The notes under the pieces: generated by a model
Told to the model about the DNA's origin: nothing
Database searches by the model: none
Seen by the model: only the letters and a program-made list of their open reading frames with translations
Shown: piece by piece, positions 51,314 to 59,602 of the stretch
How the letters are laid out: each line of letters begins with the position of its first letter
Numbering within the stretch: position 1 is the stretch's first letter
Assembly: GCF_015291645.1 (NCBI RefSeq)
Contig: NZ_CP030055.1
Location: 434,001-498,000 of the forward strand
Source: Bradyrhizobium sp. CCBAU 53340
GTDB taxonomy: Bacteria; Pseudomonadota; Alphaproteobacteria; Rhizobiales; Xanthobacteraceae
Reading direction: 5' to 3'
Length of the DNA stretch: 64,000 nucleotides
Program-made: the position numbers and the translations under genes

Positions 51314-51903
51314 TGAAGCTTGTTGCGTTCTGGCAGCGTATCCCGAAAGCCGTATTGTTCGGGCTTGCCATCCTGCTGCAATGCGCGCTGCTGATGCTGA
51401 TGGTTGCCGATCGCATGCAGATCCTGCGCGACGGCCGCGAGGTGACCTTGCGGACGCAGCCCGTCGATCCCCGCGATCTCCTGCGCGGCGACTACGTCAC
51501 GCTCGGCTATGCCATCTCGCAACTGCCGGCAGGCGCGCTCGCCGGTCAGCCCGCTGCCGAGCGCAGTCCCGTCGTGTTCGTCAAGCTCGCGCCTGACGCC
51601 AACGGGCTGTACGAGGCCGTTTCGGTGCATGCGGAGCCCGTACCGGTCACGTCCCCGGAAATCCTGATCCGCGGGCGTGTCGTCTATTCCTGCGGCTCAA
51701 ACAGCCGCACCTTCTGCGACAGGCTGACCATCAGATACGGCCTGGAAAGCTATTTCGTGCCTGAGGGCGAGGGCAGGAAGCTCGAGCAAGCCCGCAACCA
51801 GCAGAAGCTGCGCGTCGTCGCCGCCGTGCTCCCCTCCGGCCGCGCCGCGATCAAGCGGTTGCTGCTCGACGGCGAGCCGGTGTATGAGGAGCCGTGGTAC
51901 TAG
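51310..51903 (+). CDS. GDYXXLXY-domain membrane-anchored protein
   Basis: The 197-residue protein has one N-terminal transmembrane helix (about 12-32, AVLFGLAILLQCALLMLMV). A periplasmic domain with the signature GDYVTLGY (about 57-64, in DPRDLLRGDYVTLGY) follows, and the rest ends ESYFVPEGEGRKLE...PVYEEPWY. It overlaps DUF2157 by four bases, and its stop overlaps that of the convergent regulator (CTAG at 51900-51903). Function of the family is unknown. Confidence 0.88.
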   Translation: MMKLVAFWQRIPKAVLFGLAILLQCALLMLMVADRMQILRDGREVTLRTQPVDPRDLLRGDYVTLGYAISQLPAGALAGQPAAERSPVVFVKLAPDANGLYEAVSVHAEPVPVTSPEILIRGRVVYSCGSNSRTFCDRLTIRYGLESYFVPEGEGRKLEQARNQQKLRVVAAVLPSGRAAIKRLLLDGEPVYEEPWY

Positions 51904-53321
51904 CGGCTCGGCTGCGTCCTCAGCGCCCGCCGCAGCACGTCCCACATCCGCGGATCGCTCATATGCGCCACGTTGAAGCGCAGGAAATTTTGCGCGGTCT
52001 GCGACACGCTGAAGACATTGCCGGGCGCCAGCACCACGTTCTCTTCCAAGGCGGCGCGCGCAACCGCGGTGGCATCCTGGCCGCCGGCGAGGCGGCACCA
52101 GAGGAAGAAGCCACCGCGCGGCATCAGCCAGGGCTCAATTCCCAGTGCTTGCAGCTTGCGCGCCGCGTCGCGCCGGCTACGTGTGAGCTTCTGCCGGAGC
52201 TCGTCCATGTGCTTGCGATAGCTGCCGCCGGCCAGCACGTTTGCGATGAGCTCGGTCGCAACCGGGCTCGGGCCGCCAAAGCTGGTCGCGACCTGGAGAT
52301 CGATGAGATGCTCGACCCAGTCGGCCCTTGCCGCGATGTAGCCGCAGCGCACCGAGGCCGACAGCGTCTTGGAGAAGCTGCCGATCCGGATCACGCGGTT
52401 CAATCCATCCAGCGCGGCAAGGCGCGGCGAGCGCTCCGGCTCGAAGTCGCCAAAAATGTCGTCCTCGACAATGGTCAGGTCGTGTGCGGCCGCCGCGATC
52501 AAAAGCCGGTGCGCCGTTGGAAGCGCGGGAGTCGCGCCGGTCGGATTGTGCAAGGCTGAATTGGTGATGTAGAGCCGCGGCCGTTCGGCCGCGAGGATCG
52601 CTTCGAAATGTGCGACGTCGGGGCCCGACGGCGTGTAGGGCGCACTGACGATCCTGGCCTGATGCGCGCGCAGCAGCGCGCGAAAATTGAAATAGCAGGG
52701 ATCGTCGACCAGCACGGTGTCGCCGGGGCGGAGCAGGAAGCGGCAGATGAGGTCGGTCGCCTGCGTGCCAGACCCCGTCAGCATCAGCTGGCTGATCGAG
52801 GCCTCGATCCCGTCTTCAGCCAGCCGCCCGAGCAAAAGTCTTCGCAGCGTGGGGGAGCCACCCGTGCTTCCGTAATTGGTGAGCACGCTGGCGTCAGCAC
52901 GGCCAAGCGCGCGCGTGGCGCGGCGCAGGGCCGCCTCCGGCATCCATCCCGGCGGCAGCCAGCCGCAGCCGGGCTTCGGCACGGCTTCGTCGGTATCGAG
53001 CGATTGCCTGGACACCCAGAACGGATCGACCGCGCGGTCGCGGCGAGGCTCGACCTCGGTCAATGCAAGCGGCGGCGCGACGGTCGGCGACACATAGAAG
53101 CCCGAGCCGCGGCGGGCGCGGATCAGGCCGTCGGCGGCGAGGCGGTCATAGGCCTCGACGACCGTGGATGGCGAAACGCCCATCGTCGCGGCAAGGCTGC
53201 GGATCGACGGCAGGCGGTCACCGGGGCCAAGCGCGCGACCGGCGACCTTGGCGCGGATCGCGCTCATCACGTCGATGGTCCGCGTTGCGCCGCGGCCTTT
53301 CGATTGCGGTTCGATGTCCAA
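51900..53321 (-). CDS. MocR/PdxR-type regulator (GntR HTH plus aminotransferase domain)
   Basis: This 473-residue regulator has an N-terminal GntR winged helix (about 1-75: RALGPGDRLPSIRSLAATMG, VVEAYDRLAADGLIRARRGS) and an aminotransferase class I fold (about 130-470). The PLP-binding Lys is in IRIGSFSKTLSASVRCGY. MocR proteins use PLP or amino compounds as effectors and often control a divergent transporter, as here. No in-frame ATG precedes the HTH. The TTG at 53321 (LDIEPQSKGRG) gives a normal N-terminus, while a TTG at 53414 is possible. Two direct repeats in the divergent gap may be its operator. Confidence 0.9.
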   Translation of the reverse strand: MDIEPQSKGRGATRTIDVMSAIRAKVAGRALGPGDRLPSIRSLAATMGVSPSTVVEAYDRLAADGLIRARRGSGFYVSPTVAPPLALTEVEPRRDRAVDPFWVSRQSLDTDEAVPKPGCGWLPPGWMPEAALRRATRALGRADASVLTNYGSTGGSPTLRRLLLGRLAEDGIEASISQLMLTGSGTQATDLICRFLLRPGDTVLVDDPCYFNFRALLRAHQARIVSAPYTPSGPDVAHFEAILAAERPRLYITNSALHNPTGATPALPTAHRLLIAAAAHDLTIVEDDIFGDFEPERSPRLAALDGLNRVIRIGSFSKTLSASVRCGYIAARADWVEHLIDLQVATSFGGPSPVATELIANVLAGGSYRKHMDELRQKLTRSRRDAARKLQALGIEPWLMPRGGFFLWCRLAGGQDATAVARAALEENVVLAPGNVFSVSQTAQNFLRFNVAHMSDPRMWDVLRRALRTQPSR

Positions 53322-53357
53322 GGTGTATGGCCTTCCACACCCATACAGTTTTGCCAG

Positions 53358-53378
53358 ATTGTACTGGATTGTGACTGG
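53358..53378. promoter_or_regulatory. Direct-repeat operator candidate for the MocR-type regulator
   Basis: ATTGTACTGG is followed directly by ATTGTGACTGG, a tandem repeat with about one helical turn spacing, in the gap between the divergent regulator and DMT transporter. MocR regulators commonly bind direct repeats. Confidence 0.5.
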
Positions 53379-53428
53379 TCTTGCCACCGGTGACGGCCGA
53401 GCATCATGCCTCAAAAAACGGGACGGAC

Positions 53429-54289
53429 ATGCAATCTGCTGGCAGCGGCTGGGGCAACGGGCTTCTCGGCGTCATCATCTTCAGCGGCTCGCTGCCGGCG
53501 ACGCGGGTGGCGGTCGGCGGCTTCTCCGCGCTGTTCCTCACCTCTGCGCGCGCGATCATCGCGGCGCTGATCGGCGCAGCTGTGCTCGGCCTGCTTCGTC
53601 AGGCCCGGCCGGAGCGGAGGGATCTTGCCTCGCTCGCCATCGTCTCCGTCGGTGTCGTGGTCGGCTTTCCCCTGCTGACCGCGCTCGCGCTCCAGCACAT
53701 CACCTCGGCGCATTCGATCGTATTCATCGGGCTGCTGCCGCTGTCGACCGCGATTTTCGCCGTGCTGCGCGGCAGCGAGCGACCGCGCGCGCTGTTCTGG
53801 CTGTTCGCGGTGCTCGGCAGTACCACGGTCGCGGGCTTTGCCTTGTCCAATGACGGCTCCGCGTCAGTGACCGGCGATCTCCTGATGGTCGCCGCGATCG
53901 TGCTGTGCGGGCTCGGCTATGCCGAGGGCGCCGCATTGTCCCGCCGGATCGGCGGCTGGCAGGTGATCTCCTGGGCGTTGCTGCTGGCGTTGCCGCTGAT
54001 GCTGCCTGTGGCGATCTGGACCTTGCCGCCGGCATGGAGCGGCGTCGGTGCACCGGCCTGGATCGGGCTGGCCTATGTCTCTGTTTTCAGCATGTTCGTC
54101 GGTTTCATCTTTTGGTACCGCGGGCTGGCGATCGGCGGCATCGCGCGCGTCGGCCAGTTGCAGCAGCTGCAGCCGTTCTTCGGGCTCGCGCTGGCGGGTT
54201 TGCTGCTGCACGAGCCGATCGCATGGAGCATGATCGCTGCGACCGCACTCGTGGTCGTCTGCGTCTTCTTCGCACGGCGCTATGCGTGA
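53429..54289 (+). CDS. DMT-superfamily (EamA) transporter divergent from MocR-type regulator
   Basis: The 286-residue integral membrane protein has about ten helices in two EamA halves. It starts MQSAGSGWGNGLLGVIIFSG, with IVFIGLLPLSTAIFAVLRGS in the first half and ARVGQLQQLQPFFGLALAGL in the second. The ATG at 53429 is chosen because GGGACGG precedes it. Divergence from a MocR regulator suggests that it exports an amino-acid-like or vitamin-B6-related compound sensed by that regulator. The substrate is not known. Confidence 0.88.
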   Translation: MQSAGSGWGNGLLGVIIFSGSLPATRVAVGGFSALFLTSARAIIAALIGAAVLGLLRQARPERRDLASLAIVSVGVVVGFPLLTALALQHITSAHSIVFIGLLPLSTAIFAVLRGSERPRALFWLFAVLGSTTVAGFALSNDGSASVTGDLLMVAAIVLCGLGYAEGAALSRRIGGWQVISWALLLALPLMLPVAIWTLPPAWSGVGAPAWIGLAYVSVFSMFVGFIFWYRGLAIGGIARVGQLQQLQPFFGLALAGLLLHEPIAWSMIAATALVVVCVFFARRYA

Positions 54290-54301
54290 GGCTTTCGCGC
54301 C

Positions 54302-55516
54302 TCACGCCTGATCCATCACCGTCCGCGTCAGCGCGCCCCGCGCAAATTTCTTCAGCGGCATCGGCTTTCCGAACAGGAAGCCCTGCACGAGGTCGAAGCC
54401 GAGCTCGTTCGCTGCGACGAGGTCGGCGCGGCTCTCGACACCTTCGGCGGCGGCGCGTGCGCCATAGCCCTGCGCGAGCTCGACGATGTGACGGCACACC
54501 ATGCGCTTGAGGCGGTCGTTGGCGCTGCCCGTGACGAAGTGGCGGTCGGCCTTCACCTTGATGAAGGGGATCTTGCCGAGGTCCATCAGCGACGGCCAGT
54601 TGGCGCCGAGATTGTCGATCGACAGGCCGATATTGTGCAGGCGGACCTCGCGCGCGACCTCGGCGAGGAGATCGAGGTCGCGGATCGCCTCCTCGCTGTC
54701 GATCTCGATCGTCAGTCCGCCGAAGGCCGGATGGGTGGGGACGCGGCGGCAGAGGTCGCGCACTGCCTGTGGCTCCTTCAGATACGAGGCCGGCAGGTTG
54801 ATCGACAGATCGACCGGGCTCTGCCGCTCCAGCAGATAATGCCAGTCCTGCACGGCGCGTTCGATCACGAACTCCGAGAGGTCGCGCAGATGCGGGTCGT
54901 GCTCTTCCGGGATGAAATAGGCCGGCGGCACCACGCCCCAGGTCGGATGCCGCATCCGCACCAGGGCCTCGGCGCCGCAGCGGATCAGCGTGCGCGCGTC
55001 GATCTTGGGTTGGTACCAGAGCTCGAGCCAGCCGGCATGCAGGGCCTCGCCGACATGCACGGCCGGGCTCGGCACCGGCTCGTCCGGCAGCAGCATCGCG
55101 ACGCGATCGCGCAGCGTCTCCGCGGCAAAGGGCGTGGTGAGCGGCGGCAGCATCGCGAGGCCATATTCCTCCCCGACCTGCTGCACGGCCTTGACGATGA
55201 TCGACTCGCGAGCGCCGACGGCCAGGACCTTGCCGTCAAAGGCCTCGCGCACCAGCGTCTCCAGAAATGTGCCGGGCTCGATGCCGTCGGCGGCGACGCC
55301 GAACAGGATCAAATCCGGCAGCTCGCCGGCGAGCACGGTCTTGAGCTCGTCGGCGCTGGCACATTCGCTGGTGACGAAGCCAAGATCCTCCAGCACTTCG
55401 GCGAGGAATGCGCGCAGATGGCGCTTGCCGTCGGCGACGCATGCGCGCGGCGTTATTTTTCGCCGTCCGAAGGTCTTGGGCCTTCGCTCGGCGAACTCAA
55501 CAATTTCATCGTTCAT
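54302..55516 (-). CDS. EAL-domain protein with receiver-like N-terminal domain and altered catalytic motif
   Basis: The 404-residue protein has a degenerate receiver-like domain (about 20-135: ACVADGKRHLRAFLAEVLED, LPDLILFG) and an EAL domain (about 170-400). EAL (AEALVRM), Asn (LSINLPASYL), Lys (IKVKADR), Glu (AEGVES) and Gln (LVQGFLFGKPMP) are present. The normal DDFGTGYSSL is LSIDNLGANWPSL, so the second metal Asp is Asn and loop 6 is divergent. Weak or no c-di-GMP phosphodiesterase activity is likely, leaving a binding or scaffold role. The start MNDEIVEFAERR has GGGAG nine bases upstream. Confidence 0.87.
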   Translation of the reverse strand: MNDEIVEFAERRPKTFGRRKITPRACVADGKRHLRAFLAEVLEDLGFVTSECASADELKTVLAGELPDLILFGVAADGIEPGTFLETLVREAFDGKVLAVGARESIIVKAVQQVGEEYGLAMLPPLTTPFAAETLRDRVAMLLPDEPVPSPAVHVGEALHAGWLELWYQPKIDARTLIRCGAEALVRMRHPTWGVVPPAYFIPEEHDPHLRDLSEFVIERAVQDWHYLLERQSPVDLSINLPASYLKEPQAVRDLCRRVPTHPAFGGLTIEIDSEEAIRDLDLLAEVAREVRLHNIGLSIDNLGANWPSLMDLGKIPFIKVKADRHFVTGSANDRLKRMVCRHIVELAQGYGARAAAEGVESRADLVAANELGFDLVQGFLFGKPMPLKKFARGALTRTVMDQA

Positions 55517-55799
55517 CGCAAACCACTCCCGTTCCGCGACCGGTGTTAGCGATGGGAGCAGTTTCAAATAAGGAGGGCTTCAGCCGATTGTTGAATTATC
55601 TGGGTAACGTTAAAGCCCCCATCATTTGTAAAATTGTTCGGATCTCGTTCGAGAAGTTTTTACGTCTGGCCGCGCCTTGCGGACGCGCGTGCGACAATCA
55701 TGCAGTATTTTCCCGGGGGTGCAGTTTGCCGGCGCTCGTAGCCGTGTCCTGTAATTGGACGAGGCTGCGCCGGCTTCGCCCAATTGAATAATGGACGCC

Positions 55800-56225
55800 C
55801 TATTTGCTTGTGGCTTTGTCGTGCTCGGCCATGCCGACCGCCTTGTAGTCGTAGGTCGGATAGAACTCGGTGCGGTACGGACCCCACGCGGTATCCTCGA
55901 TGATGCGGTTGACTTCGCGCAAGCGCGAGGCCGGCAGTCGCAGCGTGATCACCTGCCCGATGCCCATCATGACGTACCAGCTCACGACCTCCACGCCCGC
56001 CGGCGGAAAGGCCTTGCGAAAGCCTTGCCTGTCGAGCTGCGCGTTCAGCTCATCAAGCGGGCGCGACTGGTCGTGCTTGAAGAAGACGGTGAGCAGGACG
56101 GCATTGTCGGCGGTCGGCGCTGCATCGCCAGGCCGCGGTGCCGTCTGCGCCGTCGCCACCGAAGGCAGCGCGCACGCGGCCATGAGCCACACCATCATCG
56201 TCAACGTCAGTCGGTTCGATCTCAT
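55800..56225 (-). CDS. Exported protein of unknown function
   Basis: The 141-residue protein has a signal peptide (MRSNRLTLTMMVWLMAACAL, about 1-27, ending near TAQ) and a mature domain of about 110 residues with VLLTVFFKHDQSRPLDELNA and WYVMMGIGQVITLRLPASRL. It is probably periplasmic; the Cys in AAC could be a lipoprotein site, but the lipobox is not convincing. GGAAGGA lies upstream of the ATG. I do not recognise the family. Confidence 0.75.
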   Translation of the reverse strand: MRSNRLTLTMMVWLMAACALPSVATAQTAPRPGDAAPTADNAVLLTVFFKHDQSRPLDELNAQLDRQGFRKAFPPAGVEVVSWYVMMGIGQVITLRLPASRLREVNRIIEDTAWGPYRTEFYPTYDYKAVGMAEHDKATSK

Positions 56226-56560
56226 CGCCAATGTCCTTCCAATGTGGCATGCGATGCATCGAAGAGTAGGGGCGTCGGGTTCCCTCCATGAACTCATTTT
56301 CGCGCGATGCGCGCATATTACAGCGCCGCGCGTGACGGTTATGCGACAACGCGTCAAGGCGCCGGGCCGACGCGTGTGAAGCACCTCACATCCACGTGGC
56401 CGCACGTGCGCTATTGGTCCGAGCAGCCGGTGGGCTGTCAGGAATTGCAGCTATGACGACGCGGCGGATGATCTATTGGTGGTTCAGGGTCGTGATGTCA
56501 GGGCGATTTCTCGATCGCTTCCTGTGCCTGCCACACACGCCCGAATAGCGCGGGCCGGCC
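56226..56560. other. Gap between two minus-strand genes of unknown function
   Basis: No gene is supported in these 335 bases. They presumably contain the promoter of the exported-protein gene (55800-56225). No repeat family or terminator with a clear stem was seen. Confidence 0.5.
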
Positions 56561-57724
56561 CTAAGTCGCCCCGATCAATTTGCGAAATGCCGCCGCGCCG
56601 TCGTGCACGGCGTCGCGGCCCTTCCAGGCAAGATAGCTCAGCTTGCCGCCCAGCGTGTCCTGGCTGCGCAGCCGTCGCGATCCCAGGATGTGCCCGACAT
56701 TGGCGGGGAAGCGGCTGACCTCGGCGGACACCAGCGCGGCAATCGCATCCATCAATTGCTGAAGCCGGACGCCCCATTCGCAATTTTCGAGACCGTCGAT
56801 GCGAACCTTGAGCGCGTATTCGGTGTCGTAGATCTCGGCGAGCAGGTCGCGCGCGACCAGCACGCGGTTGTGCCGGAGCGCAATCCTCAGTGCCAGGCGC
56901 TTGTCGTCGAGCCGGTCCAGCACCATGGGAACGACACAGGCGTAAGGCGTAGCGGCGACGTCGGCCGCACTCTTGCTCGGCGCTGCCTTGGTTGCGAGGC
57001 GCACGAGCTGCCATGACGTCTTCAGGCGCCGGGCCACCAGCGCCAGGGCAAAGGGCAGCGCCTCGGGATTGGCCTTCTTGAAGGCGTCGAGCTGTGCGGT
57101 GATCTGGGCGACCTGGCCGTCATCGAACTTCGTGATCGTCGCGGGCAGCCGCTCGTTGAACTTCGGCAGCGCGGGGCCGGCGCGCAGCACCTGCTGCATC
57201 TTCTTGACGTCGTCGAAGGCGGTACGCGAAGCCGTGTATTGCGCGAGCTTGGCGCGCGCGGATTCCGTGCTCTCCGCCGATGCGAGCGTGTTCTCGAGCA
57301 CCTTGACGACCTTGACCTGGAAGGTCGTCGCGATCTTCAGCACTTCCTTGGGATTGTTGGCGGTGACCTGGTCATTGATCGCCTTGACGTAGTCGCGCGC
57401 CATGGTGGGCAGCAGGTCGCGGCAGATCCACTCCCAGATCGGGGTCAGCGTGTTGCGCGAGATCCGCCCCTCATTGGCGTGCTCGGGCGCGCCGTCGATC
57501 AGCAGCAGCTCAAGCGGTGCGAAGAAGTAGCGCGACGGATTGGTGGCGCGTGCCTGGGTCGATCCGTCTTTACGAAATTCGGCGCGCAGCTTGGCCTGGA
57601 TCTCCGCCGAGCCCGGCATGTCGATGCCGCACAGCTCGAGCCGCTCGAGTTCGCTGAGCAGGCAGCTGCGCGACAATGGCGTCAGCTTCTGCAGGAACTC
57701 CGATAGCTGGTCGATCTCGTTCAT
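56561..57724 (-). CDS. Protein of unknown function, 387 residues
   Basis: The soluble, mostly helical 387-residue protein has no signal peptide. The N-terminal region reads MNEIDQLSEFLQKLTPLSRS. Conserved-looking stretches are NPSRYFFAPLELLLIDGAPE (about 64-83), RISRNTLTPIWEWICRDLLP and LRIALRHNRVLVARDLLAEI. No nucleotide-binding or catalytic motif is seen, and I do not recognise the family. Codon use and composition look native. The start is set at the ATG directly before the N-terminal helix; the open frame continues 27 codons upstream without support. Confidence 0.78.
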   Translation of the reverse strand: MNEIDQLSEFLQKLTPLSRSCLLSELERLELCGIDMPGSAEIQAKLRAEFRKDGSTQARATNPSRYFFAPLELLLIDGAPEHANEGRISRNTLTPIWEWICRDLLPTMARDYVKAINDQVTANNPKEVLKIATTFQVKVVKVLENTLASAESTESARAKLAQYTASRTAFDDVKKMQQVLRAGPALPKFNERLPATITKFDDGQVAQITAQLDAFKKANPEALPFALALVARRLKTSWQLVRLATKAAPSKSAADVAATPYACVVPMVLDRLDDKRLALRIALRHNRVLVARDLLAEIYDTEYALKVRIDGLENCEWGVRLQQLMDAIAALVSAEVSRFPANVGHILGSRRLRSQDTLGGKLSYLAWKGRDAVHDGAAAFRKLIGAT

Positions 57725-58055
57725 GGCACGCAATCTCTCGCAATGATTCCAGCGGGCCTGTCGGCCCAAAGCATGGAGGCATTTGCGCGCTCTCAATTGT
57801 GACAAAGAGAAGCAGGCCGCCGTTAATTTATCCGTAAAATCCGGGACCCCGAGGGGTGGCTGCAGCGGCGATCCTTAATAAGGCATTTGGACGTCTGCCT
57901 GTGATTTGGGCGGATTCATCAACCGCTGCATGGTCCGATGCGCATCTGTACAAGCACAAATTGTGCCGACGCCCGTGTTTTTGCACAAAACTGACAAAAT
58001 ACCCGTAGTCTTACGGAGTAGAAAGTTAACCACAGGACGCCCCGGGTTCCGCTAA
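57725..58055. other. Divergent promoter region
   Basis: No gene is supported in these 331 bases. They are AT-rich near 57940-58020 and include the palindrome listed at 57954. They should hold promoters for the 387-residue protein (minus) and the LuxR-type regulator (plus). Confidence 0.6.
57954..57966. promoter_or_regulatory. Palindromic operator candidate upstream of the HisKA-like/LuxR regulator
   Basis: GCACAA-A-TTGTGC is a perfect 6+1+6 palindrome about 90 bases upstream of the ATG at 58056. A half-like TTGCACAAAA lies at 57981. No binding protein is assigned. Confidence 0.45.
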
Positions 58056-58685
58056 ATGAGTGACATGGAGTCACAGAACGATACGGTCACTGATTCGCGG
58101 CCGTCGGAATGGTTCGAAAGCAGCTCGTCTGCGCCCGAAGAGCTCGATTTCGTCCGTCTTAATGCCGCCCGCGCCAAGGCGGCCGACGAAATGGCCGCAG
58201 CCATCGCCCGCGAGCTCAATGGCCCCCTGACCGCACTCCTGCTCTACATGGGCGAAATCAAGCATCACAGCGATCAGCTCGCGCCTGTTACGGGCGATCG
58301 CGCCTATTTGCAGCAGGTGGTGGAGAACGCGCTGGCGCAGACCGAGCGCGTCTGCGGTCTGGTCAAGCGGCTCGCCGGCCCGCACAAGGGTGGTCTGCCT
58401 GCGCCGTCCACGACCGAGGATGCCGAGTTGAAGGCCGGGCGCGTGCTCGCGGCGCCGCGCGAGGCGGGCTCCGAGCTCTCGAGCCTGTCGAGCAAGCGGC
58501 TGACCAAGCGCGAGCGTGAAGTGCTGAGGCTGATCAGCGAGGGATTTTCGAACAAGCAGGGCGCGCTGCGGATGCAGATCAGTCCACGCACCTTCGAGAG
58601 TCATCGGGCCGAAGCGATGCGCAAGCTCGGCGCGCGCAACACTGCGGACCTCGTCCGCGCGGCGCTGCTGCATTCGATCGATTGA
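58056..58685 (+). CDS. HisKA-like dimerisation domain fused to LuxR/FixJ-type HTH
   Basis: The 209-residue protein has a HisKA-like helix pair at about 40-110: DEMAAAIARELNGPLTALLL aligns with the H-box AHELNQPL, but the phospho-accepting His is Arg52. The second helix is QVVENALAQTERVCGLVKRL. No receiver and no ATPase domain follow. The C-terminal LuxR-type HTH (about 147-205) reads LTKREREVLRLISEGFSNKQ and ISPRTFESHRAEAMRKLGAR, close to the FixJ/NodW family. It thus looks like a DNA-binding protein dimerising through a dead kinase module. Confidence 0.88.
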   Translation: MSDMESQNDTVTDSRPSEWFESSSSAPEELDFVRLNAARAKAADEMAAAIARELNGPLTALLLYMGEIKHHSDQLAPVTGDRAYLQQVVENALAQTERVCGLVKRLAGPHKGGLPAPSTTEDAELKAGRVLAAPREAGSELSSLSSKRLTKREREVLRLISEGFSNKQGALRMQISPRTFESHRAEAMRKLGARNTADLVRAALLHSID

Positions 58686-58726
58686 GCCTGCCGTCCGGCG
58701 CCGCCTTTGCGGCGGCGCGGTTAGGC

Positions 58727-58975
58727 CTAGAAATAATCTTCGGCGAAGGGGCGCACGCGCGAAGTCGGCCGGAGCATCTTCGGCTCTTCCTTCGGCGTGT
58801 TCGGGATGATGGTGATGGTCCAGCGTGGCGGGATGGTCGATTCCTGCTCCAGCACGGAGCGGACAAAACCCGTCACCGTGGACTCGCCCGCCTTCACCGT
58901 TGCCATGCGGCCATTGAACTGCGCGATGCGGAAGCGACGGACCTCTTTCTGATCCCCGGTCTCATAGGTGAACAT
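58727..58975 (-). CDS. Small conserved protein of unknown function
   Basis: The 82-residue protein has the strong ribosome site AGGAGGG about five bases upstream of its ATG. It reads MFTYETGDQKEVRRFRIAQF...PPRWTITIIPN and ends in FAEDYF; it looks like a small beta-rich cytoplasmic protein. It converges with the LuxR-type gene. No family is recognised, but length, codon use and ribosome site support a real gene. Confidence 0.75.
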   Translation of the reverse strand: MFTYETGDQKEVRRFRIAQFNGRMATVKAGESTVTGFVRSVLEQESTIPPRWTITIIPNTPKEEPKMLRPTSRVRPFAEDYF

Positions 58976-59073
58976 GGAAACCCTCCTGGTTTCCGGGGAC
59001 TATCGCCACCTATGATTAGTCATCTCTAAAAATTGCAAACCGTATAAGTACGGCGGGCATTTTGGGGGAGCGC

Positions 59074-59469
59074 TCAATCCTGCGCTTCCTGCGCTTTTGC
59101 GGCGGTAAAGGCCGCGTCCATCTGCTGCAGCAGATCGCTAAATTCGGCGTCGTCGAGCGCGTCGGCGGTACCCTCCAGCCGCAGCGCCAGCGTCGCGAGC
59201 CTGATATAGCCGAACGTCCTCGCCGTGCTCTTGAGCGAATGCGCCTCGTGCGCGATCCGGCCGCGATGCTGGCCGAGCGCGAGCGTGCGAAACAGCTGCA
59301 GCCGCGCACAAGTCTCGCTCCAGAACACCGCGCGCACTTCGCGGGCGCCGTCCTCGCCGATCTCGCGCACCAGCGCGTCGAACGCACCAGCCTCGCGCAG
59401 CGGCTCGTGTGCGAGCTGAGGCGCGGTATCCTGCGTGCCTGGCGTGGCTGCGAATGCGGCGTCGAACAT
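59074..59469 (-). CDS. Hpt domain-containing phosphotransfer protein
   Basis: The 131-residue single-domain histidine phosphotransfer protein has the active-site motif HSLKSTARTFGYIRLA, with phospho-accepting His77 and Lys80 as in HxxKG/S. The rest is an all-helical bundle (REVRAVFWSETCARLQLF, DDAEFSDLLQQMDAAF). It would shuttle phosphate between a hybrid kinase and a receiver; the partner is not evident here. The single-domain receiver at 61654 is a candidate by proximity only. Confidence 0.85.
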   Translation of the reverse strand: MFDAAFAATPGTQDTAPQLAHEPLREAGAFDALVREIGEDGAREVRAVFWSETCARLQLFRTLALGQHRGRIAHEAHSLKSTARTFGYIRLATLALRLEGTADALDDAEFSDLLQQMDAAFTAAKAQEAQD

Positions 59470-59602
59470 GATTGTCCCGGTCTCCGTTATGCGGCGTCCG
59501 GGAAATCTACGCCATTCCGATTGCAGTTCCGGTCACGAGATGCGCGGTGTTTGAGGGCCGAGTGAAGCACTTGCTTTACCATCCGCCGCTCCGTGCGTGC
59601 GG

